From Schaalia sp. Marseille-Q2122 (GTDB lineage Bacteria > Actinomycetota > Actinomycetes > Actinomycetales > Actinomycetaceae), in assembly GCF_903645355.1 (NCBI RefSeq), contig NZ_CAHJXR010000003.1, forward strand, positions 62,001 to 126,000: DNA of 64,000 bases. Reading direction: 5' to 3'. Each line of letters opens with the position of its first letter. Within the stretch, counting starts at the first letter, position 1. The position numbers were made by a program, and so were the translations under genes. The notes under the pieces are model-generated. The model worked only from the letters and a program-made list of their open reading frames with translations. It did not search any database and had not been told where the DNA came from. Below, in pieces: positions 18,227 through 26,613 of the stretch.

Positions 18227-19039
18227 TTATCTGCCTTTGAGTTCTTCGGCGGTGTCGGTCAGGTAGCCCTTGGCTTTGCGGACTTCGAAAGGTTGGGAGG
18301 TTTCGCGGGTGGTGAGGGCGTTGTTGAGGGTGATGACCTGCCCGGTGGTGGGGTGGGTGATGTGGGCGCTCCAGATGGTTTCTAGGGTGATGGTTTGGGT
18401 GGGGAAGGGCTGGTGGTAGATGTGGCGTAGGCGGCTGATGGGGAAGGGGCCTGATGGGTCGGTGGTCACCAGTGGGGCTGAGCCGTCGTTGAAGGTGTAG
18501 GTGTAGGAGGAGGCGGTGAAGGTGATGTGGATGGGGTGGCTGAGGAGTTCCACGGTTGTTTCGCGTGTGGGGTGGGTGGCGTGGACGAGGGTGGGGACGC
18601 CGACGTAGGCGCGGATGTGGGGTTGGACTTTCAGGCCTGCGCCTTCGATTTTTGTCAGGGCGAGGGCCCGGTAGGCGAGTTCTCCTGCGGGGAGGGTGTT
18701 GATGGTTTCTTCAGCTGGTGGGGTCTCGGGGTAGCAGGCAAGGGGGGTGCGAGGGATGTTGGCGAAGAAGCCATCGCAGGATTGGGCGGGCGTGGCCTGA
18801 GGATCAACACCCCACCCCTGCCATAACTGTCCAGGCACAGGAGGCTCAACAGGCGCAGGAGCAATCAAGCCAGACATGCCCAGCGCCAAGGTGGAGTTAT
18901 CCAGCACCTCGGTGGTGAGGGTAGAGGTGTCGGCACTTGGAGGTGGAGGGTCTGAAGGGGAGGGAATAACGATGGAGTTTGGTAATGAGAGGACAAGGAG
19001 TGCGAGTAGGCCTGTGGTGGCAATGGATGCAGATGTCAT
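18227..19039 (-). CDS. Exported protein of unknown function
   Basis: 270 residues from the ATG at 19039, which overlaps the stop of the upstream lipoprotein gene (ATGA). A longer frame further upstream is only the other frame of that gene. Signal peptide MTSASIATTGLLALLVLSLPN, then a Pro/Ser/Thr-rich spacer (IPSPSDPPPPS) and a domain beginning near GQLWQGWGVDP, with two Cys (SCDGFF, LACYPE) and beta-rich segments such as HPIHITFTASSYTYTFNDG and TITLETIWSAHI. The TFNDGS turn recalls PKD-like surface domains, but I do not recognise the family. Probably acts on the cell surface together with the lipoprotein encoded before it. Confidence 0.72.
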   Translation of the reverse strand: MTSASIATTGLLALLVLSLPNSIVIPSPSDPPPPSADTSTLTTEVLDNSTLALGMSGLIAPAPVEPPVPGQLWQGWGVDPQATPAQSCDGFFANIPRTPLACYPETPPAEETINTLPAGELAYRALALTKIEGAGLKVQPHIRAYVGVPTLVHATHPTRETTVELLSHPIHITFTASSYTYTFNDGSAPLVTTDPSGPFPISRLRHIYHQPFPTQTITLETIWSAHITHPTTGQVITLNNALTTRETSQPFEVRKAKGYLTDTAEELKGR

Positions 19040-19704
19040 TCTTCGCTTCCCAACGCCTGGGCTGCATAAACCTTCCAAGTGTCTCCATCGAGGAAAACTT
19101 GGACCTGGAAACGGGTGTCGAGAAGGTCTTTTTCGACGATCTCTTTCCCGGTGTAGTGAGTATGCGGATCTTGGCTGAGATCCATAAAAATGTTCCAGTA
19201 TCCGGGGTGGTCGGGAATGGGCATGGCATCTTCTGTGCGGATGATGGCGATGCGTGCTCCTTGAATCCACCCTCCGGCTTGGGTGCGGGCGTCTGTGGTG
19301 TCGGCAATGTGAGCGCACCAGGCGCATTCGGGGCCGGAAATGCTGCGAAGGAGTTCGGTGTTGCCGGTTTGCCAGGTGTATTCGACGACGTGGATGAAGT
19401 ATTGGGCGAAGGCTTTGGCGCCGTTCTTGTCGGGGGCTTGAGCAAGGTCGGATGGGGTGGGGGCCTCGTAGGTCTTATCTGCGTCAGGATTGATGAGTTT
19501 GCCGTCGGCACCCACCTCGAAGCCTGCTGACATGGCGGTGTCGGTTTTGCGGGTGGGAGTTGATTGGCTGAAGTCCCATCCTGGGTAGGCCTCGGACATG
19601 CTCATGACCTCAGGCTCGCTCGTGCAAGCAGTGAGGGAGAGGGAGGCGGTTAGGAGGGCTGTGGCGAGTGTGAGAGTTTTCTTTGATGAGTTCAACCAGT
19701 TCAT
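19036..19704 (-). CDS. Lipoprotein resembling the DUF6318 family
   Basis: 222 residues from the ATG at 19704; upstream codons of the frame look non-coding. Lipoprotein signal: KK, hydrophobic core and lipobox LTAC (Cys at about residue 26). The mature part has SDLAQAPDKNGAKAFAQYFIHVVEYTWQTGN and a CAWC pair, followed by WIQGARI and a C-terminal WKVYA strand, which is the pattern I associate with actinobacterial DUF6318 lipoproteins. Function unknown. Forms a two-gene unit with the exported protein at 18227-19039 (4-base overlap). Confidence 0.75.
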   Translation of the reverse strand: MNWLNSSKKTLTLATALLTASLSLTACTSEPEVMSMSEAYPGWDFSQSTPTRKTDTAMSAGFEVGADGKLINPDADKTYEAPTPSDLAQAPDKNGAKAFAQYFIHVVEYTWQTGNTELLRSISGPECAWCAHIADTTDARTQAGGWIQGARIAIIRTEDAMPIPDHPGYWNIFMDLSQDPHTHYTGKEIVEKDLLDTRFQVQVFLDGDTWKVYAAQALGSEE

Positions 19705-20841
19705 GTGTGTCACGCTACAGCCTTGCCTGGTGGTTGTGGTGGCGATTGGGAAAACTGTGGATAACTCGCGCCATTGTCCATGTGTATCCCAGGTGTTTCT
19801 CATGGTTCTTTCAGCGGGCGGTGGCTGTGGGGCGAGAGCGCGGTGGAGCTGTGGGCGGTGCCTGTATGTGGGGCTGCGGGTCTGGACCTCGTCGGGTGGA
19901 TGAGGTGGCGGGCGTGTGTCTGCTGCGTGCGAAGGCTAGGGGTGTCACTGGTGTTGTCTTGTTGCACTGCTGGCGCTGGGTTGCACTGGTAATGCCGGGC
20001 CCGGCGCAACACGATCGACCAGGCGCAACCAGTGCAACCAGGAGTAACTGGTGCAGGCGAGGCGCGCTGCAACCAAGAGTGTGCAGTACAACCAAGAGCG
20101 TGCAGTGCAACCAGGAGTAACTGCTGCAAGCGGCGCCCGAAGCAGAAAGGCGCCACCCAGTGCAACCACAGGCACTCTAGTGCCGTAAGGGGATTGGGCG
20201 GCGAGTGGGGCTGGGCTGGGAATGCAGGGTGTATTTAGCGATGGAGCTGTGGGTACTGCCTGCATGTGGAGCTGCGGTCCCGCACCTGCTGCAACAGACG
20301 CGGGGCCAAGTGGGTGCTGCCTGCATGTGGAGCTGCGGGTGGATGAGGTGGCGGGCGTGTGTCTGCTGCGGGCGAAGGCTGGGGGCGTCACTGGTGTTGT
20401 CTTGTTGACTGCTGGCTCCGGGTTGCACTGGTAACGCCGGGCCCAGCGCAACACGATCGACCATGCGCAACCAGTACAACCAGGAGTAACTGGTGCAGGC
20501 GGCGCCCGCTGCAACCAAGAGTGTGCGGAGCGACCAGGCGCAACCAGTACAACCAGGAGTAACTGGTGCAGGCGGCGCCCGCTGCAACCAAGAGTGTGTA
20601 GTACAACCAAGAGTGTGCAGTGCAGCTGTGGTAGCCCGGTATGACTATGGGAAGCCCAGGGCAATGATGCGGTGCAGGCGCTCAGTGGATGGATGTGGGC
20701 GTCTGGAGGGTTGGCTGCCCCTTCTCTTCGAAGATGTCACATTTTCGGGTAGGCGAAAGCAGAGGCAACTGTTTGTATGTCGAGGCTGTTGTGTTCCTCT
20801 GCTTAGGCCGAGGATGTGGGGGATGTGAGGACACCTCCACG
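19705..20841. repeat. 1.1-kb gene-free stretch with interspersed repeats
   Basis: Full copies of the 77-bp unit at about 19980-20056 and 20422-20498 and a partial copy near 20536-20580. Between them are CTGCATGTGGAGCTGCGG blocks and GCAACCAAGAGTGTGCAG blocks that recur several times, and a block GGCGGGCGTGTGTCTGCTGCG seen near 19910 and 20350. Many open frames cross the array on both strands but their peptides repeat with the DNA and lack recognisable starts or motifs. No gene is supported. Confidence 0.75.
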
Positions 20842-20875
20842 CTATCTGACAGTCTAAAGGAGGACTGTCATATAG
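20842..20875. promoter_or_regulatory. Long dyad upstream of feoA (candidate metal-responsive operator or attenuator)
   Basis: Arms 20842-20854 and 20863-20875 match at 12 of 13 positions (CTATCTGACAGTC paired with GACTGTCATATAG) around an 8-base centre. It lies about 90 bp before feoA. A second, small dyad TTAG-N6-CTAA at 20940-20953 is reminiscent of a degenerate DtxR/IdeR iron box. Either could mediate iron control; the assignment is positional. Confidence 0.4.
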
Positions 20876-20963
20876 TTTCGGCGCGTCGAATCGTTGGAAT
20901 AAGGCGAAAAAATGGTTACAAAGGTCCCGCTTCAAGGCATTAGGGCTTACTAAACTCCCTTAC

Positions 20964-21188
20964 ATGCTGCTCGCTAAATGTCCCGTGAATGTGCGCGCGA
21001 GATTGACCAAGATTGACGTCGATCCCGCCTATCAACTCCGTCTCCAAGAACTCGGCCTGCGTCCCGGCGCCGAGTTCTTTTTGACGAATCGCGCTGCTTT
21101 TGGCGGCGTCGTCATTAATATTGCTGGCACCCGCGTCGCCGTTGATCGGCGCTCTGCTGGCCGAATCCAAGTGGAGGTGGCCCAATGA
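20964..21188 (+). CDS. feoA: Ferrous iron transport protein A
   Basis: 74 residues with the SH3-like FeoA fold: ARLTKIDVDPAYQLRLQELGLRPGAEFFL and GGVVINIAGTRVAVDRRSAGRIQVE. Length is normal for FeoA (about 75). FeoA is a cytoplasmic partner of FeoB. The stop overlaps the feoB start by 4 bases, which indicates translational coupling. Confidence 0.9.
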   Translation: MLLAKCPVNVRARLTKIDVDPAYQLRLQELGLRPGAEFFLTNRAAFGGVVINIAGTRVAVDRRSAGRIQVEVAQ

Positions 21189-23404
21189 GCTGCTCAAAGT
21201 GCGGACCCGGAACCCCTGACCAGGGGCCACTCCTCGTCGAAGAAACCGCCGACGGCAAGAAGGTCGAACCCACCATCCTCATCGTGGGCAACCCCAACGT
21301 TGGTAAATCCACCCTCTTTAACGCTATTACCGGCGCCCGACAGGCCGTCGTCAACGCCCCCGGCACCACCGTCGAGGTCATGCGCGGCCGCTGGGGAAGC
21401 CTCGGTGCGCGCATCCTCGACATGCCCGGCACCTACTCGCTCATCGCCAACTCTCCCGACGAGCAGGTCGTTGTCGACACTCTCGCTGGCGCCCCAGGAT
21501 CTTTCACCGACCCCGCACGAGGCCAGGGCGTTGACCTCGTCCTCGTGGTCCTGGACGCCACGGCGATCACCCGTTCCCTGTACCTGCTTGGCCAGGTCGC
21601 CCGCACCGGCCGCCCCGTCGCCGCTGTCGTCACCCTCAATGATGTGCAAGAACACGACACCGGCAAGCGCGTGGACGTCTCTGCCCTTTCGCGCACTCTG
21701 GGCATCCCGGTCATGTCCATCGACCCGCGCTCCAAGAAGGGCATTGAGGGCCTGGATGACATGGTGGCGGCCGCCTTGCGCACCCGCCCTCGCGTGACCG
21801 GCATCGTGCCTGACCCTCGCGCGCCCGGATACAACCACACGGCCGCCCTCGCCGCAGCCTCTCGTGGACATCGCGAGGTCGACCCGCTTGACCTGACTGC
21901 CGTTGACAGTTGCTCCACGGGGCCCTGCGGATGCGGTCAGGAGGCCATGAACTGTGCCGAGGTGCCCGACTCCTCGGCAGCCGCAGCCGCCGCCCTCGCC
22001 GCAGATGAGTCTGGAGGGCGTGACTCTATGGCGGAGGCCGACGAAATCTTCCACTGGGTGGAGGCTGTCGAGGACGGCGCCTTCGGTGCGCGTGCTGACG
22101 CCGCCACCCTCTCGACCTCGGATAAGGTCGACCGTCTGCTGCTGCACCCGATCGTGGGCATCCCGGTGTTCTTCGCGCTCATGTGGCTGCTGTTCAAGGC
22201 CGCCGCCGAATGGGTGGGGCCGCTGCAGGACTTCTTTGACGGGCTGTTCACCTCGACCGACGAGGGCGCCTTCTCGCTGGCGAACCTGATTAATGCGGGC
22301 CTGGTGGCGGTGGGTGCTGACGGAGGCTGGCTGCAAGCATTCCTTGTCGATGGCCTGGCCACCGGCCTGGGGGTTGTCGCCTCTTTCTTGCCCCTCATGT
22401 TCGTCATCTTCCTCATGATTGCGATCCTGGAAGACTCGGGTTACATGGCGCGCGCGGCCTTCCTCGGCGACCGCGTCATGCGACTGATCGGCTTGGATGG
22501 ACGCGTCATTATGCCCCTGATCATGGGCTTTGGCTGTAACCTACCCTCCCTGGCAGCGACCCGCACCCTGCCTAGCACGAAGCAGCGTCTGGTGACGACG
22601 CTCATCATTCCCTACACCTCTTGCGCTGCGCGCCTGAGCATCTACCTGATGATTGCTCGCATCTTCTTCCCGGATAATGCGGGCACCGTTGTTTTTGCCA
22701 TGTATGTCATGTCGATCATTATGGTGATTATTGGTGCGCTGGTGCTCAAGCCCTTCATTACGAAGGGTGAGTCTCAGGCTCCCCTGATGCTGGTGTTGCC
22801 GCCCTACCAGGTGCCGCGCGTGCTGGTGATCCTGAAGAACACGTGGATGCGCGCGTGGTCCTTCGTTGAGGGTGCGGGCAAGATCATTGTCATTATGACG
22901 ATCATTGTGTGGCTGATGTCGGCCATTCCGGTGACTTCGAAGCACTCCTTTGCTGATGAGATTCCCATGGAGGAATCCCTCTACGGGGCGACCGCCATGG
23001 CTCTTGAGCCTGTCTTTGCTCCTGCTGGCTTTGGCGAGTGGCACATGACGGGTGCGCTGATGACCGGCTTCGTCGCGAAGGAAACGGTGATTTCCTCGAT
23101 CGTCTTGTCCTACAACCTGGATCCTGAGGTGGATGGCGGCGACGCTGAGGATGCTGGCGAGGACCTGGGTTCTCTGCCTGAGTTGGTCACGCAGTCTTTC
23201 GAGAAGTCGGCGGGCGATGCTGCGCCCTTGGCGGCCTTTGCCTTCCTCATGTTCGTCTTGACTTACACGCCGTGCTTGGCGACGGTCGCCGAGCAGGCGC
23301 GTCAGATTGGCGGGCGTATTACTGCCTTGTCGGTGGTGGTGCAGTTGGCAGCTGCGTGGATTTTGGCGGTGGCGATCTTCCAGATCGGACGCTTGTTCTT
23401 GTGA
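21185..23404 (+). CDS. feoB: Ferrous iron transporter FeoB
   Basis: 739 residues. N-terminal GTPase with G1 GNPNVGKST, G3 DMPGTYSL, and TLNDVQEHD at the position of G4, preceded by a short Cys-bearing leader (SCSKCGPG). A Cys-rich insertion near residues 240-257 (CSTGPCGCGQEAMNC) lies between the G domain/GDI and the membrane part. The membrane domain has the Gate motifs (MARAAFLGDRVMR, MGFGCNLPSL, SCAARLSIY) and about nine helices. It imports Fe(II) across the plasma membrane. Middle gene of feoA-feoB-feoC-like with overlaps at both ends. Confidence 0.94.
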   Translation: MSCSKCGPGTPDQGPLLVEETADGKKVEPTILIVGNPNVGKSTLFNAITGARQAVVNAPGTTVEVMRGRWGSLGARILDMPGTYSLIANSPDEQVVVDTLAGAPGSFTDPARGQGVDLVLVVLDATAITRSLYLLGQVARTGRPVAAVVTLNDVQEHDTGKRVDVSALSRTLGIPVMSIDPRSKKGIEGLDDMVAAALRTRPRVTGIVPDPRAPGYNHTAALAAASRGHREVDPLDLTAVDSCSTGPCGCGQEAMNCAEVPDSSAAAAAALAADESGGRDSMAEADEIFHWVEAVEDGAFGARADAATLSTSDKVDRLLLHPIVGIPVFFALMWLLFKAAAEWVGPLQDFFDGLFTSTDEGAFSLANLINAGLVAVGADGGWLQAFLVDGLATGLGVVASFLPLMFVIFLMIAILEDSGYMARAAFLGDRVMRLIGLDGRVIMPLIMGFGCNLPSLAATRTLPSTKQRLVTTLIIPYTSCAARLSIYLMIARIFFPDNAGTVVFAMYVMSIIMVIIGALVLKPFITKGESQAPLMLVLPPYQVPRVLVILKNTWMRAWSFVEGAGKIIVIMTIIVWLMSAIPVTSKHSFADEIPMEESLYGATAMALEPVFAPAGFGEWHMTGALMTGFVAKETVISSIVLSYNLDPEVDGGDAEDAGEDLGSLPELVTQSFEKSAGDAAPLAAFAFLMFVLTYTPCLATVAEQARQIGGRITALSVVVQLAAAWILAVAIFQIGRLFL

Positions 23405-24030
23405 CGCCTTCAGCGTTGCGTTCTGCGTGGAGGAGGTTCGTTTCGGGCCTCCTCCACGCGGGGCGTTTACCGCAGGACGAGGCTCCCGCCGGGGCTGGGT
23501 TCGTGGAGAAGGACGAGGCTCCCGCCGGGGCTGGGTTCGTGGAGAAGGACGAGGCTCCCGCCGGGGCTGGGTTCGTGGACGGGACCGGGGCTGCTGCTGT
23601 GCAGGAGAGTGCCACTGCGCCAGTCGGTGCTGCTGGCTGTGGATGCCAGCTTGGAGAGGGGAAAGCCGAAGGTAAATCCCCAGGCAAGAACTCTGAGCAG
23701 CAGGAAGCCTCGTGCTGCTCACCAGTGAGCGGCGGAGGATCAAACGCTCCGATCTTAGCTTCGAGGAGGACTCCATCTCGCCCTCCAGGCGCACGCCAAA
23801 AGCTCTACGTTGCCCTCCGCAGGGGCGCGACCCTCAACGCTGCGGCTGCTCAAGCTGGTGTTGATCTAGCCTATGCGGAGATCATGTGCGATGAGATGAA
23901 GCGCCAGGGCCTGCTTGACCGGGCTGAAAGCTTGTGCGCTTCAGGCCTGGGAGCCTGTGGAGGTGGAACCTCTGATGAGGTGAAGATTCACTGCGCGGGC
24001 TGTCCGATCTTGCCGTTGAAAGCTTCTTAG
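23401..24030 (+). CDS. FeoC-like cysteine-rich winged-helix protein with tandem 12-residue repeats
   Basis: 209 residues from the GTG at 23401 that overlaps the feoB stop (GTGA). Residues about 26-61 are three copies of a 12-residue repeat (DEAPAGAGFVEK), encoded by a 36-bp minisatellite at 23476-23583. Then come Cys pairs (CGCQ, SCCS), a short helix-turn-helix-like segment (RRGATLNAAAAQAGVDLAYAEIMCDEMKRQGLLDR) and a Cys-bearing tail (GACGGG, HCAGCPIL). FeoC proteins are small winged-helix proteins with a Cys cluster encoded after feoB; the last 80 residues fit that description, but the N-terminal repeats are not part of the family. Ended by the hairpin at 24043. Confidence 0.6.
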   Translation: MTPSALRSAWRRFVSGLLHAGRLPQDEAPAGAGFVEKDEAPAGAGFVEKDEAPAGAGFVDGTGAAAVQESATAPVGAAGCGCQLGEGKAEGKSPGKNSEQQEASCCSPVSGGGSNAPILASRRTPSRPPGARQKLYVALRRGATLNAAAAQAGVDLAYAEIMCDEMKRQGLLDRAESLCASGLGACGGGTSDEVKIHCAGCPILPLKAS

Positions 24031-24042
24031 CCTGCCCGCTCA

Positions 24043-24079
24043 GGCCGGTGCCCCAGGCCTTACGCCTGGGGCACCGGCC
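24043..24079. terminator. Terminator of the feo operon
   Basis: Perfect 16-bp arms 24043-24058 and 24064-24079 with a 5-base loop, 12 bp past the stop of the feoC-like gene. Confidence 0.88.
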
Positions 24080-24165
24080 GTTGAGCTGTAAGCAGTGATT
24101 CGCCTGTTGGGCTGTGCGGCTGACGCAGTTTGTGCACCTGAAGCAGGCTTGTGCGCCGAAGCAGG

Positions 24166-24624
24166 CTACATGGCTGAAGTGGGCACTGCCGCAGAAGAGA
24201 CTGACCGGCTGAAATGGTAGGAGCTAATCCGATACCCGGCTCGGAAATACAGGCGATGCGCATCCTGGCGCTCAGCCTGCACGCCAGAATCCAGATGAAT
24301 CTGAGTAATGCCTAGGCGTTGGGCTTCCTCCACAATCCACTCCAACAGCAGTGAAGCCGCTCCTTTGCCGCGTGCTTCGGGCAGGGTGGAGAGGTCGTCA
24401 ATGTAGAGGTGCTCACCCCAGGCAAGGTTGCGCCCAAGGCGCAAGCCCGCCACGGCGATGGCCTCGTCAGAGGTGTCATCAAAGACGCCCAGCAAACGGT
24501 AGCCCTGCTGCATCTGCGCCGCGACCAGCGTGGGGAAGGAATCGGCGCTCAGGGCCGGGCGCAGTGCGCGCATAGCGGCGAAACCGAGTGCGCAGTCAAG
24601 AGCGGTGAGTTCGCGAATGTGCAT
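24166..24624 (-). CDS. GNAT-family N-acetyltransferase
   Basis: 152 residues. The acetyl-CoA site motif is clear: HLYIDDLSTLPEARGKGAASLLLEWIVEEAQ (Q/RxxGxG/A form with RGKGAA), followed by a strand ITQIHLDSG and the RQDAHRLYFRAGYRISSYHFSR ending. These are all GNAT features. The substrate is unknown. It is transcribed alone, between the feo terminator and the HtrA gene's terminator. Confidence 0.85.
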   Translation of the reverse strand: MHIRELTALDCALGFAAMRALRPALSADSFPTLVAAQMQQGYRLLGVFDDTSDEAIAVAGLRLGRNLAWGEHLYIDDLSTLPEARGKGAASLLLEWIVEEAQRLGITQIHLDSGVQAERQDAHRLYFRAGYRISSYHFSRSVSSAAVPTSAM

Positions 24625-24657
24625 GGCATCCTCTCGAAGATTGTCGACAGAAAAATA

Positions 24658-24717
24658 GTCGCACCTGGTGGTAAAAACAGGGGCTTAAAACGCCTTATTT
24701 TTACCACCAGGTGCGAC
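24658..24717. terminator. Terminator of the HtrA-like protease gene
   Basis: Perfect 20-bp arms (24658-24677 with 24698-24717), the inner part A/T-rich so that either strand ends the stem with a run of T, around a 20-base loop. Confidence 0.85.
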
Positions 24718-24740
24718 CAAAATTCAGGTGCGCTCAGGCA

Positions 24741-26525
24741 TCACTTCGCTTGGAGCGTCACCTCAACCTCGGAGCTCTTACCACCACGAATGTAGGTGAT
24801 GGTCACCGTGTCTCCCGCGCTGTAGCGGCGGATGAAACCCGACAGGGACTTGGCGGAAGTCACCATCGACCCGTCAACGTGAGTGATGGCGTCACCGACT
24901 TGCAGGCCCGCCTGCTCTGCTGCGCCACCGGGGACGAGCTCTTCAATGCGGGCGCTGACGTAGGTCGTTCCGTCAGATTCAACGGCGGCGGTGGAAATGT
25001 TCACGCCCAAGATTGCGTGCGCGACGGTGCCGGTGGCGATGAGCTGATCGGCAACGTTTCGCACCAGATCCACCGGAATGGCAAAGCCCAGACCAATCGA
25101 GCCGGCCGTATCCGAAGAGTTCTGCGTCAGCGAGGCAATGGAAGAGTTAATGCCGATCACCGAACCGGCCGCGTCAAAGAGAGGCCCGCCGGAGTTGCCG
25201 GGGTTAATCGAGGCGTCCACCTGGATCGCGTTGGTCACTACAGACTCGGTGGCATTCGCATTGGGGTCGAGTTGGCCGAAAGGATCGTTCGGATCGAATT
25301 GGCGCTGGGACTTGGCCTGCACTGACACGGGCCGGTCAAGGGCAGAAATAATGCCGGTGGTGACGGTGTTGGACAGGCCCAGGGGCGAGCCGATCGCCAT
25401 CACGTGGGAGCCGACCGTGAGGTTCGCGGAGGAGCCAAATTGAGCAACCGCGAGATCCGACGGGGGGTTGGTCAGGCGGATGACGGCAAGGTCAGTGCTG
25501 GGGTCGGTGCCAACGATGGTGGCCTCGTAGAGGCGTCCGTCTTTGAGGGTCACTTGGATGCGGCCTTGGCTGTTGACGGCGGGCATGATGACGTGATGGT
25601 TGGTGACGATGGTGCCGTCATCAGCGTAGATGACGCCCGAGCCGACTCCGGATTCGGTGGGGGCGGTGACGTGAATGGTGACGACCGTGGGGGAGACGGC
25701 TGCGGCAATGGCTTGCCAGTCAATGGTTGCGCCGCCGTTTGTGGTCGGCGTGGTGGTGGGGGCGGGGGCAGCGGTGTTTGACGAGGCCGACGCCGTTCCT
25801 GCAGTTCGGGGGACGAGGTACTTCCACAGGCCGTACATGCCGCCCATGCTTAGCGCTGCGGTGAGGAGCATGGCGAGCAGGAGGGTGCCCAGGCCAACGC
25901 CCTTGCGCTGACGGGGCTGCTCAGCGTGGGCAGGCGTGGGTGCGGGGAAGGTGGGGAAGGGGGGTGCTGCCACCCGCGCGTCCGCATGTGGTTCCAGTCG
26001 AGTGCCTGCTGCATGCTGCGGCGCCGGGGTAGAGAATGTCGCAGTAGAGGGCGCCGGGGTAGAAGGGGTCGGGGTTGAAGGCGCCGGGGTAGAGAATGCC
26101 GCAGTAGAGGGCGCTGGGGCAGAGAACGCCGCAGTAGAAGGGGCCGGGGTTGAATGTGCTGGGGCCGAAAAGGCCGAGGGGGAAGCCGCTGGAGCTGCGT
26201 CGGAGCGGACTGCCTGTGCCGGATCTGCCTGTGCCGGTCCTGCCTGTGCGGGCGCAGTGAAGGGTGAGGCGGCCTGCGTGGGAGCGGTCCAGCGAGTCTC
26301 TGCTGCGGGCGCAGGCCACGGGGAGGCGATGGGATCCAGTGGAGCGGTGTGATCAGTGGATGTCAGGGCATCGTCGGCGGGTTCCATTGAGTGTTCGGGC
26401 TGGGGTGCCTCTGTGGGGGTTGCCTCTGGCTCGGGAAGAGGAGTCTCGCGCGGCTCATCGGGTGTGGGCAGCGGCGGAATAGTGGAGCGGTTTTCCTTGT
26501 TTTCGTTAAAGGGTAACTCGGTCAT
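24741..26525 (-). CDS. HtrA/DegP-type membrane-anchored serine protease with PDZ domain
   Basis: 594 residues from the ATG at 26525 (AAGGA just upstream; an ATG five codons earlier has no Shine-Dalgarno sequence). A long N-terminal cytoplasmic region rich in Pro/Ala/Ser/Thr contains five tandem 10-residue units (bases about 26020-26170). One membrane helix (LGTLLLAMLLTAALSMGG) follows, then the trypsin-like domain with His311 (TNHHV), Asp345 (STDLAV) and Ser445 (NPGNSGGP), and one PDZ domain (GGAAEQAGLQVGDAITHVDG). The protease domain should lie outside the membrane, degrading or checking exported proteins. Monocistronic, followed by the hairpin at 24658. Confidence 0.93.
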   Translation of the reverse strand: MTELPFNENKENRSTIPPLPTPDEPRETPLPEPEATPTEAPQPEHSMEPADDALTSTDHTAPLDPIASPWPAPAAETRWTAPTQAASPFTAPAQAGPAQADPAQAVRSDAAPAASPSAFSAPAHSTPAPSTAAFSAPAPSTAAFSTPAPSTPTPSTPAPSTATFSTPAPQHAAGTRLEPHADARVAAPPFPTFPAPTPAHAEQPRQRKGVGLGTLLLAMLLTAALSMGGMYGLWKYLVPRTAGTASASSNTAAPAPTTTPTTNGGATIDWQAIAAAVSPTVVTIHVTAPTESGVGSGVIYADDGTIVTNHHVIMPAVNSQGRIQVTLKDGRLYEATIVGTDPSTDLAVIRLTNPPSDLAVAQFGSSANLTVGSHVMAIGSPLGLSNTVTTGIISALDRPVSVQAKSQRQFDPNDPFGQLDPNANATESVVTNAIQVDASINPGNSGGPLFDAAGSVIGINSSIASLTQNSSDTAGSIGLGFAIPVDLVRNVADQLIATGTVAHAILGVNISTAAVESDGTTYVSARIEELVPGGAAEQAGLQVGDAITHVDGSMVTSAKSLSGFIRRYSAGDTVTITYIRGGKSSEVEVTLQAK

Positions 26526-26613
26526 CAATCCTTCTTTCATATGCGCAATGCTGACATTGTGCGGCGGAGCTTTCGTGGATTCCTGAAGCTCTGCTGAATG
26601 TTTGCTGAAAGCG

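Noticed and set aside
19040-19327. N-terminal extension of the exported protein at 18227-19039
   Set aside because: The extra codons lie antiphase over the lipoprotein gene and are Arg/His-rich; the ATG overlapping that gene's stop gives a proper signal peptide.
17583-20620. CRISPR array
   Set aside because: Repeats are 77-bp and irregularly spaced, the intervening DNA is itself repeated, and no cas gene is present.
19945-20664. Long frames through the 20-kb repeat region (both strands)
   Set aside because: All translate the same interspersed repeats in shifting frames; no ribosome-binding site or conserved motif.
20689-20943. 84-codon frame before feoA
   Set aside because: It crosses the large dyad, has no ribosome-binding site and no family resemblance.
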